The notes: generated from the sequence alone by a model not told the origin. A stretch of 64,000 nt of DNA from an uncultured Muribaculaceae bacterium (GCA_934675575.1 CAKUQQ010000004.1:151872-215871); one strand, 5' to 3'; shown: positions 1-9,076, counted from the first letter of the stretch. Program-made: numbers and translations.

Positions 1-121
1 GGTCGTAAATCAAGTTGCCATAAAGCGTCACATTGCTGCCAATCACATTGCTGCCACTGGCCGATGCACACGCTGCACTTGCCAGCATCGCTGCGGCAAA
101 AAAAGCGTAATTCTTTTTCAT
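1..121 (-). CDS. N-terminus of a secreted protein (cut by window edge)
   Basis: Reading the minus strand from an ATG at 119-121 gives about 40 residues that run off the window edge. They begin with Met-Lys-Lys-Asn, followed by a hydrophobic Ala-rich stretch ending ACASA, a good Sec signal peptide, possibly a lipoprotein signal because a Cys follows ASAA. The start of the mature part is Gly/Ser/Asn-rich. There is too little to assign a family. A Bacteroidetes -7 box (TATCTTTG on the minus strand, 185-192) lies about 65 bases upstream, but no matching -33 element is seen. The reading frame and signal are clear; the function is unknown. Confidence 0.7.
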   Translation of the reverse strand, partial: MKKNYAFFAAAMLASAACASASGSNVIGSNVTLYGNLIYD

Positions 122-562
122 CGAAATTTCCCTTTTATTAATTAACAATATACTTTTTGTTGCATTTTCATCTAAAAACACCCACAAAGATACTCAATTT
201 ATCGCGTTTAATAGGCATTTGGTGCAAGAATGTTACTTTTCACCTCTCCGCTGGCACTACGCAATTAGCCATTGACTAACCAGTCACTCCTCCAAAAGGC
301 AAGCAACGCGACAGGCTGTTTTTTTCATCTAAAAGCTGAATTGTTAACTTTTTTTTAACACAACTCGTGTTGTGCAAAATGATTTGCCACAGTACCTTGC
401 AATCGAAAAAAAACAAGCGCCATGTTCCTATCACTCAGAGTCATATTAGCCCAAGACTGAAGCCTACTATCTTGCTTCGGGCTGGAAATATCCAAACGCT
501 CTTTCTCTAAGCAAAAAGTGACAAAACAACATATATAATTAATAACAAAAAAACGACTTACG
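122..562. other. AT-rich intergenic region
   Basis: No convincing gene is seen in these 441 bases between two divergent secreted-protein genes. Visible structure: a minus-strand -7 box at 185-192; an inverted repeat CACAAC-TCGT-GTTGTG at 359-374 next to a run of eight T; and a hairpin at 448-483 (AGCCC and GAAGC pairing with GCTTC-GGGCT, with a 6-base bulge on one side) that would lie in the leader of the downstream plus-strand gene. A 93-codon minus-strand frame in this region has no family resemblance and I do not call it. Confidence 0.5.
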
Positions 563-1291
563 ATGAACAAGAAACTTGCATTTGTCTTAGGCGCAATCGT
601 CTGCCTATGTTTTTGCAGTAGCGCGAAAACAAGCACATTTCCCGTGAAGCTACCATTGAAGTCATACGCAGCTTATTGCCAAAAGGCGTTTGACATAACA
701 ATCTCAACGCCAAAAGGGTTTGCCGACATGGAGCAAACTGGAGCCTACTCTCCATTTTCCAAAAATGGCAAAGTAGCCCCAACGTGCGTCATGGGTGCTT
801 TTGCAAAATCCAACGACGGCCAGTGCGTCGTCATGTTTGGTGACTTGCGGTTTCCTGTGTCGAAAGCAGAAATCGCAAGCGGCACTCTTAGCGAAAAAGC
901 CGCCAATTTCCTGACATGGGCCACAAGCGCGTCGGGCTACAATATATGCCGCCAGCAATCTGTCAACCTGAACGACTGCGCCACCTTTCTGCCGGCAAAC
1001 AAGTTCAACGCCGACTCTGCAATCACCGTGTCAATGCCCACCAATGGCGAAACCATCGACGGAACGAACTACACCACTTGCACGCAACTTCTGCTCAAAA
1101 AGGCCGGACGGCCAGTGATTGAGATAAGTATTCTTTTCACCGACAAAGGCGCTGCCAGCAAGCAGCAATATCTCGGCAGCATCTTCAAGGCCGTAAAGTT
1201 TGGCAATGTTGCAAACTGGAGTTACGACAAAGCAACCGACATGGCTGCAAGCGAAAAATACTTGAAGCCGTGGAATGATAAGATGAAATGA
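563..1291 (+). CDS. secreted hypothetical protein, 242 aa
   Basis: I do not recognise the family. The first ~20 residues are a signal peptide (Met-Asn-Lys-Lys, a hydrophobic core, then CLCFCSSA), and a Cys near position 19 could serve as a lipobox. The remaining ~220 residues are soluble, with several Cys, and show the alternating pattern of a small alpha/beta periplasmic domain. The start at 563 is chosen because the signal peptide begins there. The gene stands alone between a divergent secreted-protein gene and a terminator at about 1334-1383. No promoter of the usual TAnnTTTG form is evident upstream. That it is a real, exported protein is well supported by its composition and signal; the role is unknown. 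Confidence 0.75.
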   Translation: MNKKLAFVLGAIVCLCFCSSAKTSTFPVKLPLKSYAAYCQKAFDITISTPKGFADMEQTGAYSPFSKNGKVAPTCVMGAFAKSNDGQCVVMFGDLRFPVSKAEIASGTLSEKAANFLTWATSASGYNICRQQSVNLNDCATFLPANKFNADSAITVSMPTNGETIDGTNYTTCTQLLLKKAGRPVIEISILFTDKGAASKQQYLGSIFKAVKFGNVANWSYDKATDMAASEKYLKPWNDKMK

Positions 1292-1326
1292 GTTCACCAT
1301 AGCACAAATTGAGAAAAAAAAACATC

Positions 1327-1383
1327 AAGCATTGTGGCAAACGACCCGACATAAGGCGTCAGTTTGCCACTTGCTGTTTTTTT
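1327..1383 (+). terminator. intrinsic terminator after the 563-1291 gene
   Basis: GTGGCAAAC (1334-1342) pairs perfectly with GTTTGCCAC (1362-1370). Flanking AGCA/TGCT extends the stem, and a run of seven T follows directly. Confidence 0.8.
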
Positions 1384-1507
1384 ATGGCCACAGCACCTCA
1401 AGAAAAGTTTTTTGGGATAAAATAGGGCTTTGTGGCGAAATTTCTCCAAGATTATTATTATTTTTGTCGAAATTATTAGGGAACATTTAGTTAACAGCAT
1501 TTTAGCA

Positions 1508-2260
1508 ATGAAATCGGATAGCGTAGTCATAATTCCCACCTACAACGAGAAGGAAAACATCAGCAACATCATCAATGCTGTGTTGGGACAAGCAGGACAT
1601 CAATTTGACATTTTGGTGATTGACGACAACAGCCCCGACGGCACTGCTGCCATTGTTGAAGGCATGATTCAGGAGCGGCCCGACCGCATACACATCATCA
1701 AGCGTGCCGGCAAACTTGGTCTTGGCACAGCCTACATTACCGGTTTCAAGTGGGCTTTGCAGCAAGGCTACGATTTCGTAATAGAAATGGACGCCGACTT
1801 CTCACACCGCCCCGAAGACCTGATTCCGCTGCAAGCCGCCTGCGCCACCGGAGGTGCTGACCTCTCCATAGGCTCACGCTACATAACGGGCGTAAATGTT
1901 GTCAACTGGCCCATGGGACGTGTGCTCATGTCTTATTATGCCTCGGCCTACGTCAGGCTCATAACAGGCATGAAGGTACACGACACCACTGCCGGGTTTG
2001 TTTGCTACCGCCGCGAAGTGCTTGAAGCCATCGACCTCGACAACATAGAGTTCAAAGGCTATGCCTTCCAAATCGAGATGAAATTCACAGCTTTCAAAAT
2101 GGGCTTCAAAATCAAGGAAGTCCCCATCATTTTTGTCAACCGAGTGCTTGGCACAAGCAAAATGAACGGAAGCATCTTTGGTGAGGCCGTGTTTGGTGTC
2201 ATAAAGCTGCGCCTCAGCACATGGTTCAACAAAAAGAAGTTTGAGCGATGTAAGCACTGA
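1508..2260 (+). CDS. polyprenol monophosphomannose synthase-like GT2 glycosyltransferase
   Basis: Family 2 glycosyltransferase of the dolichol/polyprenol-phosphate mannose synthase type, 250 aa, moving a sugar from a nucleotide donor onto a polyprenyl phosphate at the cytoplasmic face. Visible motifs: VIIPTYNE near residues 7-14, the nucleotide-binding Asp pair DDN at 39-41, and the metal-binding DAD at 95-97. A C-terminal KMNG-type segment is typical of the family. There is no C-terminal membrane segment, so it is the short soluble form. The start is set at 1508 (MKSDSVV), where family similarity begins; an upstream in-frame ATG at 1430 adds an unrelated leader. Donor sugar is not decidable from sequence. 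It lies 167 bases upstream of dihydroorotase, a pairing I believe is common in Bacteroidetes. Confidence 0.88.
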   Translation: MKSDSVVIIPTYNEKENISNIINAVLGQAGHQFDILVIDDNSPDGTAAIVEGMIQERPDRIHIIKRAGKLGLGTAYITGFKWALQQGYDFVIEMDADFSHRPEDLIPLQAACATGGADLSIGSRYITGVNVVNWPMGRVLMSYYASAYVRLITGMKVHDTTAGFVCYRREVLEAIDLDNIEFKGYAFQIEMKFTAFKMGFKIKEVPIIFVNRVLGTSKMNGSIFGEAVFGVIKLRLSTWFNKKKFERCKH

Positions 2261-2390
2261 TGTGGCACAAAAAGAAATGGCACAGCAAGCCACAACCACA
2301 CCACTTATAAAAAAACAATCGAAATATAAGTAAGCTTAATTACGGCCGACCTTGATGGTTGCGGCCTTCTGCCTTAATTGCCCTGCCCGG

Positions 2391-2422
2391 TTTGCAAGGC
2401 ATAAGCATTATATCTAACTTTG
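2391..2422 (+). promoter_or_regulatory. Bacteroidetes-type promoter for dihydroorotase
   Basis: TTTG at 2391-2394, 20-base spacer, TAACTTTG at 2415-2422: an exact match to the TTTG-N19/20-TAnnTTTG form. The predicted transcription start falls within about 3 bases of the ATG at 2428. Confidence 0.75.
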
Positions 2423-2427
2423 CCATT

Positions 2428-3774
2428 ATGGAAATTATCTACAACGGAACAATCATAAACGAAGGAAAGTCGTTTCGCGGCTTTCTGCTCATAGATGGCT
2501 GCAAGATAGCCCTTGTAGGTCAAGGCGACCCCGACGGCCACACTCTGGCGGCAGCTGCCGTCAAGACCGATGCCTGTGGCGGCTACATAGTGCCCGGCGC
2601 GATTGACGACCATGTGCACTTTCGCGAGCCTGGCATGACCCAAAAGGCCGACATAGCAAGCGAGAGCCGTGCGGCAGTGGCTGGAGGCGTAACCTCATTT
2701 ATGGACATGCCAAACAACAAGCCTGCTGCCACCACAGCCGAGCTTCTTGAGGCGAAATATGCCAAGGCCGCACTGGTGTCGCCAGCCAACTACAGCTTCT
2801 GGATAGGCGCAACCAACGACAATCTGCACGAAATCGAGGAAATCGACTTCAGCCACGTGTGCGGAGTGAAAGCCTTCCTCGGCTCATCTACCGGTGGCAT
2901 GCTGCTAAGCGACCCTGTCGCCACGCACAGCCTGTTTTCATCGGTGGGTGCGGTGATTGCCGTGCACAGCGAAGACGAAGACATAATCAACGCCAACCGC
3001 AAACTTTACGTTGACAAATACGGGCAAGACCCACCGCTGCGCTTCCATGAGATGATAAGGAGCACCGAAGCCTGCTGGCAAAGCACCTCGCGAGTCGTGA
3101 AACTTGCACGCGAGTGCGGCACGCGCCTGCATGTGCTCCACATAACCACCGCACGCGAGCTGTCGCTTTTTGACGGCGGCACACTGCTTTGCGACAAGCG
3201 CATCACAGCCGAGGCTTGTGTGGCGCACTTGTGGTTTTGCGATGACGACTACAATCGCCTTGGCACTCGCATCAAGTGCAACCCTGCCGTTAAGACGGCT
3301 GCCGACCGCGCTGCGCTGCGCCAGGCACTCACCGATGGGCGCATCGACGTGATTGGCACCGACCACGCCCCACACTTGCTGCAAGAGAAGCAAGGCGGTT
3401 GTCTAAAAGCTGCGTCGGGCATGCCAATGATTCAGTTCTCGCTGCCAGCAATGCTCGAACTCGCACATCAAGGCGTGGTGAGCAAAGAAACCGTGATTGA
3501 GAAAATGTCACACGCCCCAGCCACACTCTTTGGCATAGAGGGGCGCGGATTTCTGCGCAAAGGCTGCTTTGCCGATGTGGCCATCGTCCAACCCGTCAGC
3601 GAGGGCTATGTGGTGACCGATGCCGATGTCATTTCGCGCTGTGGCTGGACACCACTCAACGGCTCCACGCTCCACCACAAGGTGGTGCGCACCTACGTCA
3701 ATGGTCAAGTGGCATTTGACGGCCACACTGCGAGCCAATCCACCACCGGCATGCGCCTGACATTCAAAATATAA
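2428..3774 (+). CDS. pyrC: dihydroorotase
   Basis: Zinc amidohydrolase that closes carbamoyl-aspartate to dihydroorotate, the third step of pyrimidine synthesis; 448 aa from the ATG at 2428. The metal-binding HVH lies at residues 62-64 inside a DDHVHFREPG segment, and the catalytic Asp is in GTDHAPH near residue 312. Length and motifs fit the type I (long) class, which also contains allantoinases; dihydroorotase is preferred because of the HVHFREPG form. An in-frame ATG at 2359 exists, but it lies before the promoter at 2391-2422 and encodes residues unlike the family. The mRNA is therefore predicted to be almost leaderless. The Ca2+ ATPase gene follows after 18 bases, suggesting cotranscription. 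Confidence 0.93.
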   Translation: MEIIYNGTIINEGKSFRGFLLIDGCKIALVGQGDPDGHTLAAAAVKTDACGGYIVPGAIDDHVHFREPGMTQKADIASESRAAVAGGVTSFMDMPNNKPAATTAELLEAKYAKAALVSPANYSFWIGATNDNLHEIEEIDFSHVCGVKAFLGSSTGGMLLSDPVATHSLFSSVGAVIAVHSEDEDIINANRKLYVDKYGQDPPLRFHEMIRSTEACWQSTSRVVKLARECGTRLHVLHITTARELSLFDGGTLLCDKRITAEACVAHLWFCDDDYNRLGTRIKCNPAVKTAADRAALRQALTDGRIDVIGTDHAPHLLQEKQGGCLKAASGMPMIQFSLPAMLELAHQGVVSKETVIEKMSHAPATLFGIEGRGFLRKGCFADVAIVQPVSEGYVVTDADVISRCGWTPLNGSTLHHKVVRTYVNGQVAFDGHTASQSTTGMRLTFKI

Positions 3775-3792
3775 TAATATCAAAAAACACAC

Positions 3793-6498
3793 ATGTCAAC
3801 AAAACTGTACACAGGGTTAACAAACGAGCAAGTTGAGGCTCAAAGAGCTAAATTCGGAACAAACGTGCTCACCCCACCAGCACGCAAATCGTTGCTGGCA
3901 CAATTCATTGAGAAATTTAACGACCCTCTCATAAAAATACTGCTGGTGGCACTGCTGCTGTCGGTGGGCATATCATGCTATGAGTTCTTTGAGCTCAACC
4001 GCGGCGGTGAGGTGCTGTTTGAGCCGGTGGGCATTTTCGTGGCCATAATCCTCGCCACACTGGTGGGATTTCTGGTAGAAGTCAACGCCAACAAGAAGTT
4101 TGACTTGCTCAACAAAGTGAACGACGACATAGTGGTGAAAGTGACGCGCAACGGCAAAATAACACAAATTCCTCGCCGCGACGTGGTGGTGGGCGACATA
4201 GTGATGCTCGACACCGGCGAGAAAGTGCCGGCTGACGGCACGCTGCTCGATAGCGTGAGCCTAAGTGTTGACGAGAGTTCGCTCACCGGTGAAATGCTTG
4301 CCCACAAGAGCCATGTGCCCGACGAAAACGACAACGACTCCACCTATGGCAAAAATGTGCTTCTTCGCGGCTCCAACGTGCTTGAGGGCCACGGTGTGAT
4401 GCAGGTGACAGCAGTGGGCGACAACACCGAGTATGGCAAGGTGTTTGTCAACGCGCAAAGCGAACCCGAAATCGACACTCCGCTCACCATTCAGCTCAAC
4501 CAGCTTGGCCGCTGGATTTCATGGGGCAGTTATGTGGCAGGAGCACTGATAGTGATAGGCCGCGTGCTCGTCTATGCCCTCGACGGTGTTGACCACACGC
4601 TAATCGACTGGGTGCAATATTGCATCGAGACCATTATGCTCGCCGTGACACTTATCGTGGTGAGTGTGCCAGAGGGGCTGCCCATGAGCATCACGCTCAG
4701 TCTGGCTCTGAGCATGCGCCGCATGCTGCAGTCAAACAACCTCGTGCGACGCATGCACGCTTGCGAGACTATGGGTGCAACCACCATGATTTGCACCGAC
4801 AAGACAGGAACTCTCACCCAGAACCAGATGCGGGTGGCCAAGGCCAACTTCTTTGGCCTTGACGGTGGCGACACGCTCACCGGCAGCACTGCAAGCCAGA
4901 TTGTGACGGCTGCCATAGCCGACAACTCCACGGCATTTCTCGACACCAGCAATCCGGGCAAAACCGTGGCCATAGGCAATCCCACCGAGGGAGCTTTGCT
5001 GCTGTGGCTCAATGACAATGGCATCGACTATCTGGCCATAAGACAAAACGACCAGGTGGAAGCGCAACTGCCATTCTCCACCGAGCGAAAATATATGGCC
5101 ACCGTGGTCAACAGCAAGGCACTTGGCCGCATATTGCTTGTGAAAGGTGCCTCTGAAATCATACACAACCATTGCAGCGCCATAGAGGGCGGCAGGCGGT
5201 TTAGCGACGTTGAGGCCGAGCTGCACGCCTATCAAAACAAGGCCATGCGCACGCTTGGCTTTGCCTACAAGCAGCTTGACGACAACGCTCCGTTGCCGTT
5301 CGACGACAAGCAGCTCACAACCAGCGGACTCACATTTATAGGCATAGTGGCAATCTCCGACCCCGTGAGAGAAGAAGTGCCACAAGCCATCAAGAGCTGC
5401 ATCGACGCCGGCATTGGCGTGAAAATAGTGACTGGCGACACTCCTGGCACAGCCAAGGAGATAGGCCGCCAAGTGGGCTTATGGCGAGACGGTGACGATG
5501 AGAGTGCGCTGATTTCGGGAGTGGAGTTTGGCATGCTAAGCGACGAGGAAGCCTCCGAGCGCATAAAGAAAGTGAAAATCATGTCGCGTGCCCGTCCCGA
5601 CGACAAAGCCCGGCTTGTCAGCCTGCTCCAGCAGCAAGGCGAGGTGGTGGCCGTGACTGGCGACGGCACCAACGACGCCCCCGCACTCAATGCGGCACAA
5701 GTGGGCCTGTCGATGGGCGACGGCACTTCGGTGGCAAAGGAAGTGAGCGACATCACCATCACCGACAACTCTTTCGGCAGCATCAACAAAGCCGTTATGT
5801 GGGGTCGCTCGCTCTACAAAAACATACAGCGGTTCATCATCTTCCAGCTCACAGTCAACGTGGCTGCGTGCTTGCTGGTGGGTGTCTGCTCATTCTTTAG
5901 CGAGCAGTCACCGCTCTCCGTGACACAAATGTTGTGGGTCAATCTGATTATGGACACGTTTGCCGCGCTGGCACTCGCGTCGCTGCCGCCGAGCGGCGAT
6001 GTGATGAAAGACAAGCCGCGCGCCAGTGGCAGCTCCATCATCACCCGAAGCATGACGTGCTTCTTCTCTGGCATAGGCATAGCCTTCACAGTAGTGATGA
6101 TTTTGCTGTTCACCTACCTTATGCACCACAACATGGGTGAGGGCGGCTCATTTATCAGCACCGCCATATCTCCAAACGAGGTGGCAATATATTTCAGCAC
6201 ATTTGTGTTCTTGCAATTCTGGAATCTGTTCAACGCCAAGTCGTTCAACAGCTACCACCACTCATCGTTCCACGACATGAGGCACAGCAAAATATTTTTC
6301 TGCATACTTGCCGTGATATTCTTCGGACAAATAATCATAGTGCAGTTTGGCGGTCCCATGTTCAATGTGGTGCCAATGACAGTTGAGCAGTGGGCTGTGG
6401 TGATTTTAGCCACAAGTCCGGTGATGATTGTCGGAGAACTTTATCACGCTGTGATGAGGGCAAAAACAAAAAAGTCAGCAGTAAAAGCAAATAAATAA
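3793..6498 (+). CDS. PMCA-type calcium-translocating P-type ATPase
   Basis: Ion-pumping P2-type ATPase of 901 aa in the inner membrane, expected to export Ca2+ using ATP. Visible elements in order: N-terminal cation-ATPase domain; two membrane helices; actuator loop with SLTGE; the M4 ion-binding PEGLP; the phosphorylated Asp in DKTGTLT at about 336; the nucleotide-binding domain; the hinge TGDGTNDAP near 622; and a six-helix C-terminal cation-ATPase domain with NLIMDTFAALAL. The PEGLP motif, rather than the CPC of heavy-metal pumps, points to Ca2+ (PMCA/SERCA-like); Mn2+ transport is possible. It begins 18 bases after dihydroorotase and ends 38 bases before cysteine synthase, so the three likely share a transcript, although the functions are unrelated. 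Confidence 0.93.
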   Translation: MSTKLYTGLTNEQVEAQRAKFGTNVLTPPARKSLLAQFIEKFNDPLIKILLVALLLSVGISCYEFFELNRGGEVLFEPVGIFVAIILATLVGFLVEVNANKKFDLLNKVNDDIVVKVTRNGKITQIPRRDVVVGDIVMLDTGEKVPADGTLLDSVSLSVDESSLTGEMLAHKSHVPDENDNDSTYGKNVLLRGSNVLEGHGVMQVTAVGDNTEYGKVFVNAQSEPEIDTPLTIQLNQLGRWISWGSYVAGALIVIGRVLVYALDGVDHTLIDWVQYCIETIMLAVTLIVVSVPEGLPMSITLSLALSMRRMLQSNNLVRRMHACETMGATTMICTDKTGTLTQNQMRVAKANFFGLDGGDTLTGSTASQIVTAAIADNSTAFLDTSNPGKTVAIGNPTEGALLLWLNDNGIDYLAIRQNDQVEAQLPFSTERKYMATVVNSKALGRILLVKGASEIIHNHCSAIEGGRRFSDVEAELHAYQNKAMRTLGFAYKQLDDNAPLPFDDKQLTTSGLTFIGIVAISDPVREEVPQAIKSCIDAGIGVKIVTGDTPGTAKEIGRQVGLWRDGDDESALISGVEFGMLSDEEASERIKKVKIMSRARPDDKARLVSLLQQQGEVVAVTGDGTNDAPALNAAQVGLSMGDGTSVAKEVSDITITDNSFGSINKAVMWGRSLYKNIQRFIIFQLTVNVAACLLVGVCSFFSEQSPLSVTQMLWVNLIMDTFAALALASLPPSGDVMKDKPRASGSSIITRSMTCFFSGIGIAFTVVMILLFTYLMHHNMGEGGSFISTAISPNEVAIYFSTFVFLQFWNLFNAKSFNSYHHSSFHDMRHSKIFFCILAVIFFGQIIIVQFGGPMFNVVPMTVEQWAVVILATSPVMIVGELYHAVMRAKTKKSAVKANK

Positions 6499-6536
6499 CA
6501 AACCAAGGTTCAATAACTACAAAAAATCAAGTTATT

Positions 6537-7472
6537 ATGGGAAATGTTTATAAAAAACTCACGAGCTTGATAGGCAACACGCCTCTGCTCGAACTCACAA
6601 AAATCGAAAAGGAAGAAAATCTAAAGGCTAAAGTTCTGGTCAAGTTGGAATACTTCAACCCAGGCGGAAGCGTTAAAGACCGTGTGGCCCTTGCCATGGT
6701 TGAGGCAGCCGAAAGAAGCGGAGCTTTGCGCCCTGGCGGCACTATAATAGAGCCCACGAGCGGCAACACCGGTGTGGGTCTGGCCATGGTGGCAGCCGTC
6801 AAGGGCTACAAGGCCATCATCATCATGCCCGAAACCATGAGCGATGAGCGCAAGAAACTCGTCAAAGCCTATGGCGCAGAACTCGTGCTCGGCAGCGCCA
6901 AAGACGGCATGCTTGGCTGCATAGCCAAGGCCAAGGAACTACATGAGCAGATTCCAAACTCCATCATTCCTCAGCAATTCGACAATCCAAGCAACCCTGC
7001 CATACACGAGCTGACCACAGGTCAAGAAATTTGGCACGACACCGAGGGCGAGGTTGACATCTTCGTGGCTGGTGTGGGCACAGGCGGCACAGTGTCGGGT
7101 GTGGCAAAGGCTCTGAAAGCCCACAAGGCCGCTGTCAAAGCCTATGCTGTAGAGCCTGCCGACTCGCCGGTGCTTGCCGGCGGCAAGCCAGCTCCACACA
7201 AAATTCAAGGCATTGGCCCTGGTTTTGTAGCAAAGAACTATGACGCAAGCGTCGTTGACGGCATAATCGAAGTCAAAAACGAAGAGGCTTTTGAGGCTTC
7301 TCGCCACCTTGCACGCACAGCTGGTCTGATAGTCGGAATTTCTTCGGGTGCAGCTGCCCATGCAGCAATCGAGCTGGCAAAGAAACCAGAAAACGAAGGC
7401 AAAACTATAGTGGCATTGCTCCCCGACACTGGCGAACGCTACCTCTCCACCTCGCTCTACTCCATAGACTGA
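6537..7472 (+). CDS. cysK: cysteine synthase A (O-acetylserine sulfhydrylase)
   Basis: PLP enzyme that makes cysteine from O-acetylserine and sulfide; 311 aa, the usual length. The PLP lysine is K47 in GGSVKDR, the substrate-loop TSGNTG is at 74-79, the phosphate-binding GTGGT lies mid-protein, and the C-terminal domain has GISSGAA. The protein ends normally (ERYLSTSLYS). It is the last gene of the GT2-pyrC-ATPase-cysK series and is followed by a strong terminator at 7523-7560. No separate promoter of the standard form is seen in the 38-base gap before it. Confidence 0.95.
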   Translation: MGNVYKKLTSLIGNTPLLELTKIEKEENLKAKVLVKLEYFNPGGSVKDRVALAMVEAAERSGALRPGGTIIEPTSGNTGVGLAMVAAVKGYKAIIIMPETMSDERKKLVKAYGAELVLGSAKDGMLGCIAKAKELHEQIPNSIIPQQFDNPSNPAIHELTTGQEIWHDTEGEVDIFVAGVGTGGTVSGVAKALKAHKAAVKAYAVEPADSPVLAGGKPAPHKIQGIGPGFVAKNYDASVVDGIIEVKNEEAFEASRHLARTAGLIVGISSGAAAHAAIELAKKPENEGKTIVALLPDTGERYLSTSLYSID

Positions 7473-7522
7473 CGAAACTGCCCCCTCTCCCCACAACAAC
7501 TCTCTTTTAAACACATAACAAC

Positions 7523-7560
7523 AGCAGGCTGCCAACCAACACGGCAGTCTGCTATTTTTA
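7523..7560 (+). terminator. intrinsic terminator after cysK
   Basis: AGCAGGCTGCC (7523-7533) pairs with GGCAGTCTGCT (7543-7553) with one G-T pair, followed by ATTTTTAT. Confidence 0.9.
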
Positions 7561-7595
7561 TCTGCTATTTTTACAAATTCACCCAATTTCAGCCC

Positions 7596-7661
7596 TAATC
7601 CCAAAATTCATACTAATTTTTGGGATTACAATCCTAAAAATCATACCCATTTTTGGGATTA
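7596..7661. promoter_or_regulatory. two tandem palindromes, probable operator
   Basis: Palindrome 1: TAATCCCAAAA (7596-7606) and TTTTGGGATTA (7618-7628), a perfect 11-base inverted repeat around an 11-base centre. Palindrome 2: AATCCTAAAAAT (7630-7641) and ATTTTTGGGATT (7649-7660), one mismatch. The right half (tcatac..ATTTTTGGGATTA) is repeated with a 33-base period, about three helical turns. The second right arm contains the TTTG of the promoter -33 element, so a dimeric regulator bound here would block transcription of the ATPase gene. Seen directly; operator function is inference. Confidence 0.6.
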
Positions 7662-7683
7662 GCACTTTTTTCAGTTATCTTTG
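7652..7683 (+). promoter_or_regulatory. promoter of the AAA/DUF4143 gene
   Basis: TTTG (7652-7655), 20-base spacer, TATCTTTG (7676-7683). The predicted start near 7687 leaves a leader of about 56 bases to the ATG at 7743. Confidence 0.75.
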
Positions 7684-7742
7684 CACACAAAATCTTCATA
7701 GACTATCATCAAAACCATAATATCAAAATATTGCAAAAATAT

Positions 7743-8870
7743 ATGATAAAAAGGCAGCTACAAGATGTTATAGAAAAGCGACTATTCATGGGCAAGGCCA
7801 TCATTGTGATAGGTGCAAGACAAGTGGGAAAAAGCACATTGTTCAAAATGGTGCTTGATGGCCACAAAGAGCCGACTCTCCAGCTAAACTGTGATGAACC
7901 AGAAGTAAAAGAAATGCTGTCACAAGCAAATACTCAAGAATTGAGAATGCTTATTGGTAGTAACCGCATTATTTTGATAGACGAAGCACAGAGGGTAGAC
8001 AACATAGGCATGACACTGAAGCGCATTACTGACAATTTTCCAGATGTGCAACTCTTGGTCACAGGTTCATCTTCATTCGAGCTGCAAAACAAACTCAATG
8101 AGCCTTTGACAGGACGAAAATTTGAATACCACCTTTTCCCTTTTTCCACTGGAGAGCTAATGAACGCACAAGGTCTGCTATACGTAAAACAAAACCTTGA
8201 GAACCGTCTAATCTATGGTTCTTATCCTGACATCATCAACCACAATGACGATGCCAAGGAATTACTGTACAATCTCTCCAGCAGTTACCTTTACAAAGAC
8301 CTGCTAAACTTGGAGAGCATACGCCGCCCCGCTCTTCTGAATAAACTGCTCACGGCTTTGGCCCTGCAAGTAACAAGCGAGGTTTCTTATAATGAATTGG
8401 CACAAACTATTGGCACTGACAACAAGACTGTGGAGAAATATATCGACCTACTGGAGAAATGTTATATTATTTTCAAATTAAATGGATTCAATCGCAATAT
8501 TCGCACCGAGTTGAAGCGTGCTAAGAAATTTTATTTTTATGACAACGGCATTAGAAATGCCATTTTGCAAAATTTTTCTCCACTCTCACTTCGCCAAGAT
8601 GTGGGAGCTTTGTGGGAAAATTTTTTCATTAGCGAGCGTATCAAAGCCAATCAATATGCAAGGCGTTTTGTCAACAGCTATTTCTGGCGCACCAACCAGC
8701 AACAAGAGATTGATTACATTGAGGAATGTGACGGTCAATTCTCCATTTTTGAAATGAAATGGAATCCAAAACGCGCAAACACACAATTTCCAAGCTCATT
8801 TATTTCCACATACAACGTTAAAGAAAAAGCAATTGTTACACCCAACAATTGGCCTGAATGGGTTTTATAA
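7743..8870 (+). CDS. AAA ATPase with DUF4143 C-terminus
   Basis: 375 aa from the ATG at 7743; an in-frame upstream ATG-like start at 7653 lies inside the operator and before the predicted transcription start, so it is rejected. Walker A is GARQVGKST at 24-32, Walker B is ILIDEAQ near 77-83, and a sensor-like TGSSSFEL follows. The C-terminal half matches the DUF4143 pattern: a winged-helix-like segment (QTIGTDNKTVEKYIDLLE) and a C-terminal nuclease-like fold (FWRTNQQQEIDYIE...IFEMKW, reminiscent of the PD-(D/E)XK core E-x-D-x-ExK). This family is widespread, often isolated and variable between strains; its cellular role is not established. The gene stands alone. Base use is more AT-rich than the neighbours, which suggests horizontal acquisition. 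Confidence 0.88.
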   Translation: MIKRQLQDVIEKRLFMGKAIIVIGARQVGKSTLFKMVLDGHKEPTLQLNCDEPEVKEMLSQANTQELRMLIGSNRIILIDEAQRVDNIGMTLKRITDNFPDVQLLVTGSSSFELQNKLNEPLTGRKFEYHLFPFSTGELMNAQGLLYVKQNLENRLIYGSYPDIINHNDDAKELLYNLSSSYLYKDLLNLESIRRPALLNKLLTALALQVTSEVSYNELAQTIGTDNKTVEKYIDLLEKCYIIFKLNGFNRNIRTELKRAKKFYFYDNGIRNAILQNFSPLSLRQDVGALWENFFISERIKANQYARRFVNSYFWRTNQQQEIDYIEECDGQFSIFEMKWNPKRANTQFPSSFISTYNVKEKAIVTPNNWPEWVL

Positions 8871-9076
8871 ATCAAATAAAGTGATAACAGACATGTAATA
8901 CACTGAAGTCAGAAGCGATTTACAATAAATGGCTGTCTAATCAACCTCTGACAGAAACTAAGCATAAAAACACTGGCTGATTGAAGGAATATACTGCGCT
9001 GAAACCTTAATTTTTATTGCCCAAACGAGAACTTTTGATTTCTATTGCCCTTTTGGGTTTGCTGCAATTATATTTA

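Noticed and set aside
7653..7742. Longer N-terminus for the AAA/DUF4143 protein from 7653
   Set aside because: The upstream codons lie inside the operator and before the predicted transcription start; family similarity starts at the ATG at 7743.
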